Origin: JBBQXV01 sp043785585
GTDB lineage: Bacteria; Myxococcota_A; Polyangia; Polyangiales; Polyangiaceae
Length of the DNA stretch: 23,710 nt
Direction: 5' to 3'
Assembly (NCBI GenBank): GCA_043785585.1
Contig: JAYVXB010000097.1
Span: 1-23,710 of the forward strand
This document shows, piece after piece, positions 22,603 through 23,710 of this stretch; within the stretch, counting starts at the first letter, position 1, and the number at the start of each line of letters is the position of its first letter. The notes below the pieces were generated by a model. The model had not been told where the DNA came from. It was given only the letters and a program-made list of their open reading frames with translations, and searched no databases. Both the position numbers and the translations under genes were made by a program.

Positions 22603-22787
22603 GAAGTACCTCGTGCGGATGGGCCGCGAGAGGAGACGTAGCAAGCTCGACGCCACGCGCGCAGAGCACGACGACGAGCCATCGCGTCGCGATCGCGCTC
22701 GTCGCGCGGGTGAACACAAAGGCGTTCGGTGGACCGCGGTGCGTTCGTCGTGACCGAACGCGCACGTGCCTCGTCGCCAGGTCGTTC

Positions 22788-23621
22788 TCAGTGCCCCGCT
22801 TGCAACGCCGCGTCGCGCAGCACGGCGGCTTCCGCGGGCGTCACACCGGCGAGCACCTCGCTCGACGTCGGCACCGCGTTGCCCGTCAGCCGAACGTAGA
22901 AGACGCACGCCGCGAGCCACGTCCCTTGCGGCGTCGGGTGCGAGCCATCGCTTTGATGGAGCACGATCGACGGCGCCTTTGCGATCACCGCGCGCCACGC
23001 CTCGCCGACTTTCACGAGCACGCCGTTCGCGTCTGCCGCCGCTTTGCCGTACGCCATCAGCATTCCGTCTTGCATCGCCGACGGCGATCCGCCAGACCAC
23101 GTGGTCTGGTAGACGGGATCGCCCGCGACGCGCGCCCACGTCTCGTAGAACGTCGGCGTCGCGCCGGCATCGCGCGCGTCGGCTGCGAAGAGGCCGGCGT
23201 ACTGTTGGAACGTGGCCGGCGTCGCGAGCGGCTCGACGCTCTGACCTTGCAGCACGACGTGCGTCCATCCGCCGCGCGCGATCGCCGGACGCGCCGCCAT
23301 GCCGGTGTAGAGGTCGCCGAGCGTCGCGCCACTGGCGACGACCGCGTCCGTCGCGATCGCAGGCGACTGCCCCGACGTCGCGGCGATGCGCGCGAGCGTG
23401 CGCGGGAGATCGTTGACGTACGTGTAGCTGTTGCCGATGAAGAGAACGTGCAACGCCGGCGCGGTCGGCCCCGCGTCGGGCGACGTCGCGTCGGGCATCG
23501 TCGCGTCGGCCGCGGCTCCTGCGTCGTCCGAACCGGCGTCCGCGCTCGGCAGCGGCCGAACCGCTTCCGCCGACGAGCACGCCGCGAGCGCGATGACGAA
23601 CGCGAGCGCGCGGGACGGCAT
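22788..23621 (-). CDS. Lipoprotein with DUF4886/SGNH-hydrolase-like domain
   Basis: A 277-residue predicted lipoprotein. The signal peptide MPSRALAFVIALAAC has Cys15 as lipidation site, followed by an Asp/Ala/Ser/Pro linker to about 55. The domain then begins HVLFIGNSYTYVND, with the nucleophile-position Ser65. A block III-like VVLQGQS (Gln125 where many SGNH enzymes have Asn) and a C-terminal DGSHPTPQG with Asp225 and His228 complete a Ser-His-Asp triad. This arrangement fits the DUF4886 branch of SGNH hydrolases, which act on esters of carbohydrates or lipids; the substrate is not known. A TACGGT hexamer (23629-23634) lies seven bases before ATG 23621 and no Shine-Dalgarno is seen. It follows a partial gene on the same strand by 46 bases. 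Confidence 0.85.
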   Translation of the reverse strand: MPSRALAFVIALAACSSAEAVRPLPSADAGSDDAGAAADATMPDATSPDAGPTAPALHVLFIGNSYTYVNDLPRTLARIAATSGQSPAIATDAVVASGATLGDLYTGMAARPAIARGGWTHVVLQGQSVEPLATPATFQQYAGLFAADARDAGATPTFYETWARVAGDPVYQTTWSGGSPSAMQDGMLMAYGKAAADANGVLVKVGEAWRAVIAKAPSIVLHQSDGSHPTPQGTWLAACVFYVRLTGNAVPTSSEVLAGVTPAEAAVLRDAALQAGH

Positions 23622-23628
23622 TCTGAAA

Positions 23629-23634
23629 ACCGTA
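23629..23634 (-). promoter_or_regulatory. Candidate -10 element TACGGT before the SGNH lipoprotein gene
   Basis: On the minus strand TACGGT is followed by seven bases and the ATG at 23621. The upstream gene on the same strand ends at 23668, so this promoter would make the lipoprotein gene independently transcribed even if read-through also occurs. Confidence 0.4.
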
Positions 23635-23667
23635 GCAGGCGGCGCCGAGCTCCGGCGGGCGCGACGC

Positions 23668-23710
23668 TCAGTTGTTCGTGATGAGGACCGGCATGAAGTG
23701 CGTCGCGTTG
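23668..23710 (-). CDS. C-terminal end of a gene running off the window
   Basis: A minus-strand frame enters from the right edge and ends at TGA (23668-23670) with the visible residues NATHFMPVLITNN. The alternating hydrophobic and polar residues suggest a final beta strand. The fragment is too short to identify a family, and the call rests on frame continuity and its sensible position 46 bases before the SGNH lipoprotein gene. Confidence 0.35.
   Translation of the reverse strand, partial: NATHFMPVLITNN

Noticed and set aside
22603..23580. Upstream extension of the Stig1-like gene to a start at 23580
   Set aside because: The extension is antisense-like or frame-shifted relative to the SGNH lipoprotein gene and is Arg-rich; the signal peptide starts at 22602.

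Overview
This is chromosomal sequence from a very GC-rich Gram-negative bacterium. Composition and gene content point to a myxobacterium-like member of Myxococcota, probably Polyangia. The signs are strong G/C at third codon positions, six lipoprotein precursors (most followed by Asp/Ala/Ser/Pro-rich linkers), a cysteine-rich repeat lipoprotein of the type common in myxobacteria, and many family-less ORFs. No rRNA, tRNA, IS element or CRISPR array was seen, and no phylogenetic marker gene is present, so the taxonomic call is inference.

Layout. (1) 1-859: 3' end of an unrecognised gene. (2) 985-3751: a two-gene operon pairing a DUF262 (GmrS/ParB-like fold) protein with a full-length HipA-family kinase one base downstream. 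Its codon use is less G/C-extreme than its surroundings. There is no HipB-type antitoxin gene, and a perfect 12-bp palindrome lies just upstream. This is the best candidate for an undescribed toxin-antitoxin or defence module. (3) 3813-5990: two hypothetical genes separated by about eleven diverged copies of a 21-bp tandem repeat. (4) 6105-7444: an apparently truncated TPR lipoprotein that overlaps tail-to-tail with an isochorismatase-fold hydrolase carrying an unusual N-terminal extension. (5) 7543-13957: a glycerolipid acyltransferase, an S1-domain RNA-binding protein with an acidic/Thr-rich insert, and a dimethylglycine/sarcosine dehydrogenase-like flavoenzyme. (6) 13985-15669, minus strand: crcB (fluoride channel) coupled to a DUF58 gene through a GTGA overlap, with a 12-bp inverted repeat bracketing the probable promoter. 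(7) 15831-23710: a DoxX-like membrane protein, a run of small secreted lipoproteins, a small NPYxAP-type membrane protein, a membrane-bound diguanylate cyclase, a Stig1-like repeat lipoprotein, a DUF4886/SGNH-like lipoprotein, and the tail of one more minus-strand gene.

A pattern across the window is a TANNNT-like hexamer placed 6-7 bases before the start codon of several unrelated genes (985, 3813, 6105, 17043 minus, 18876, 23621 minus). This places the transcription start at or next to the start codon and suggests frequent leaderless transcription. All functional calls were made by reading motifs; no database search was run.
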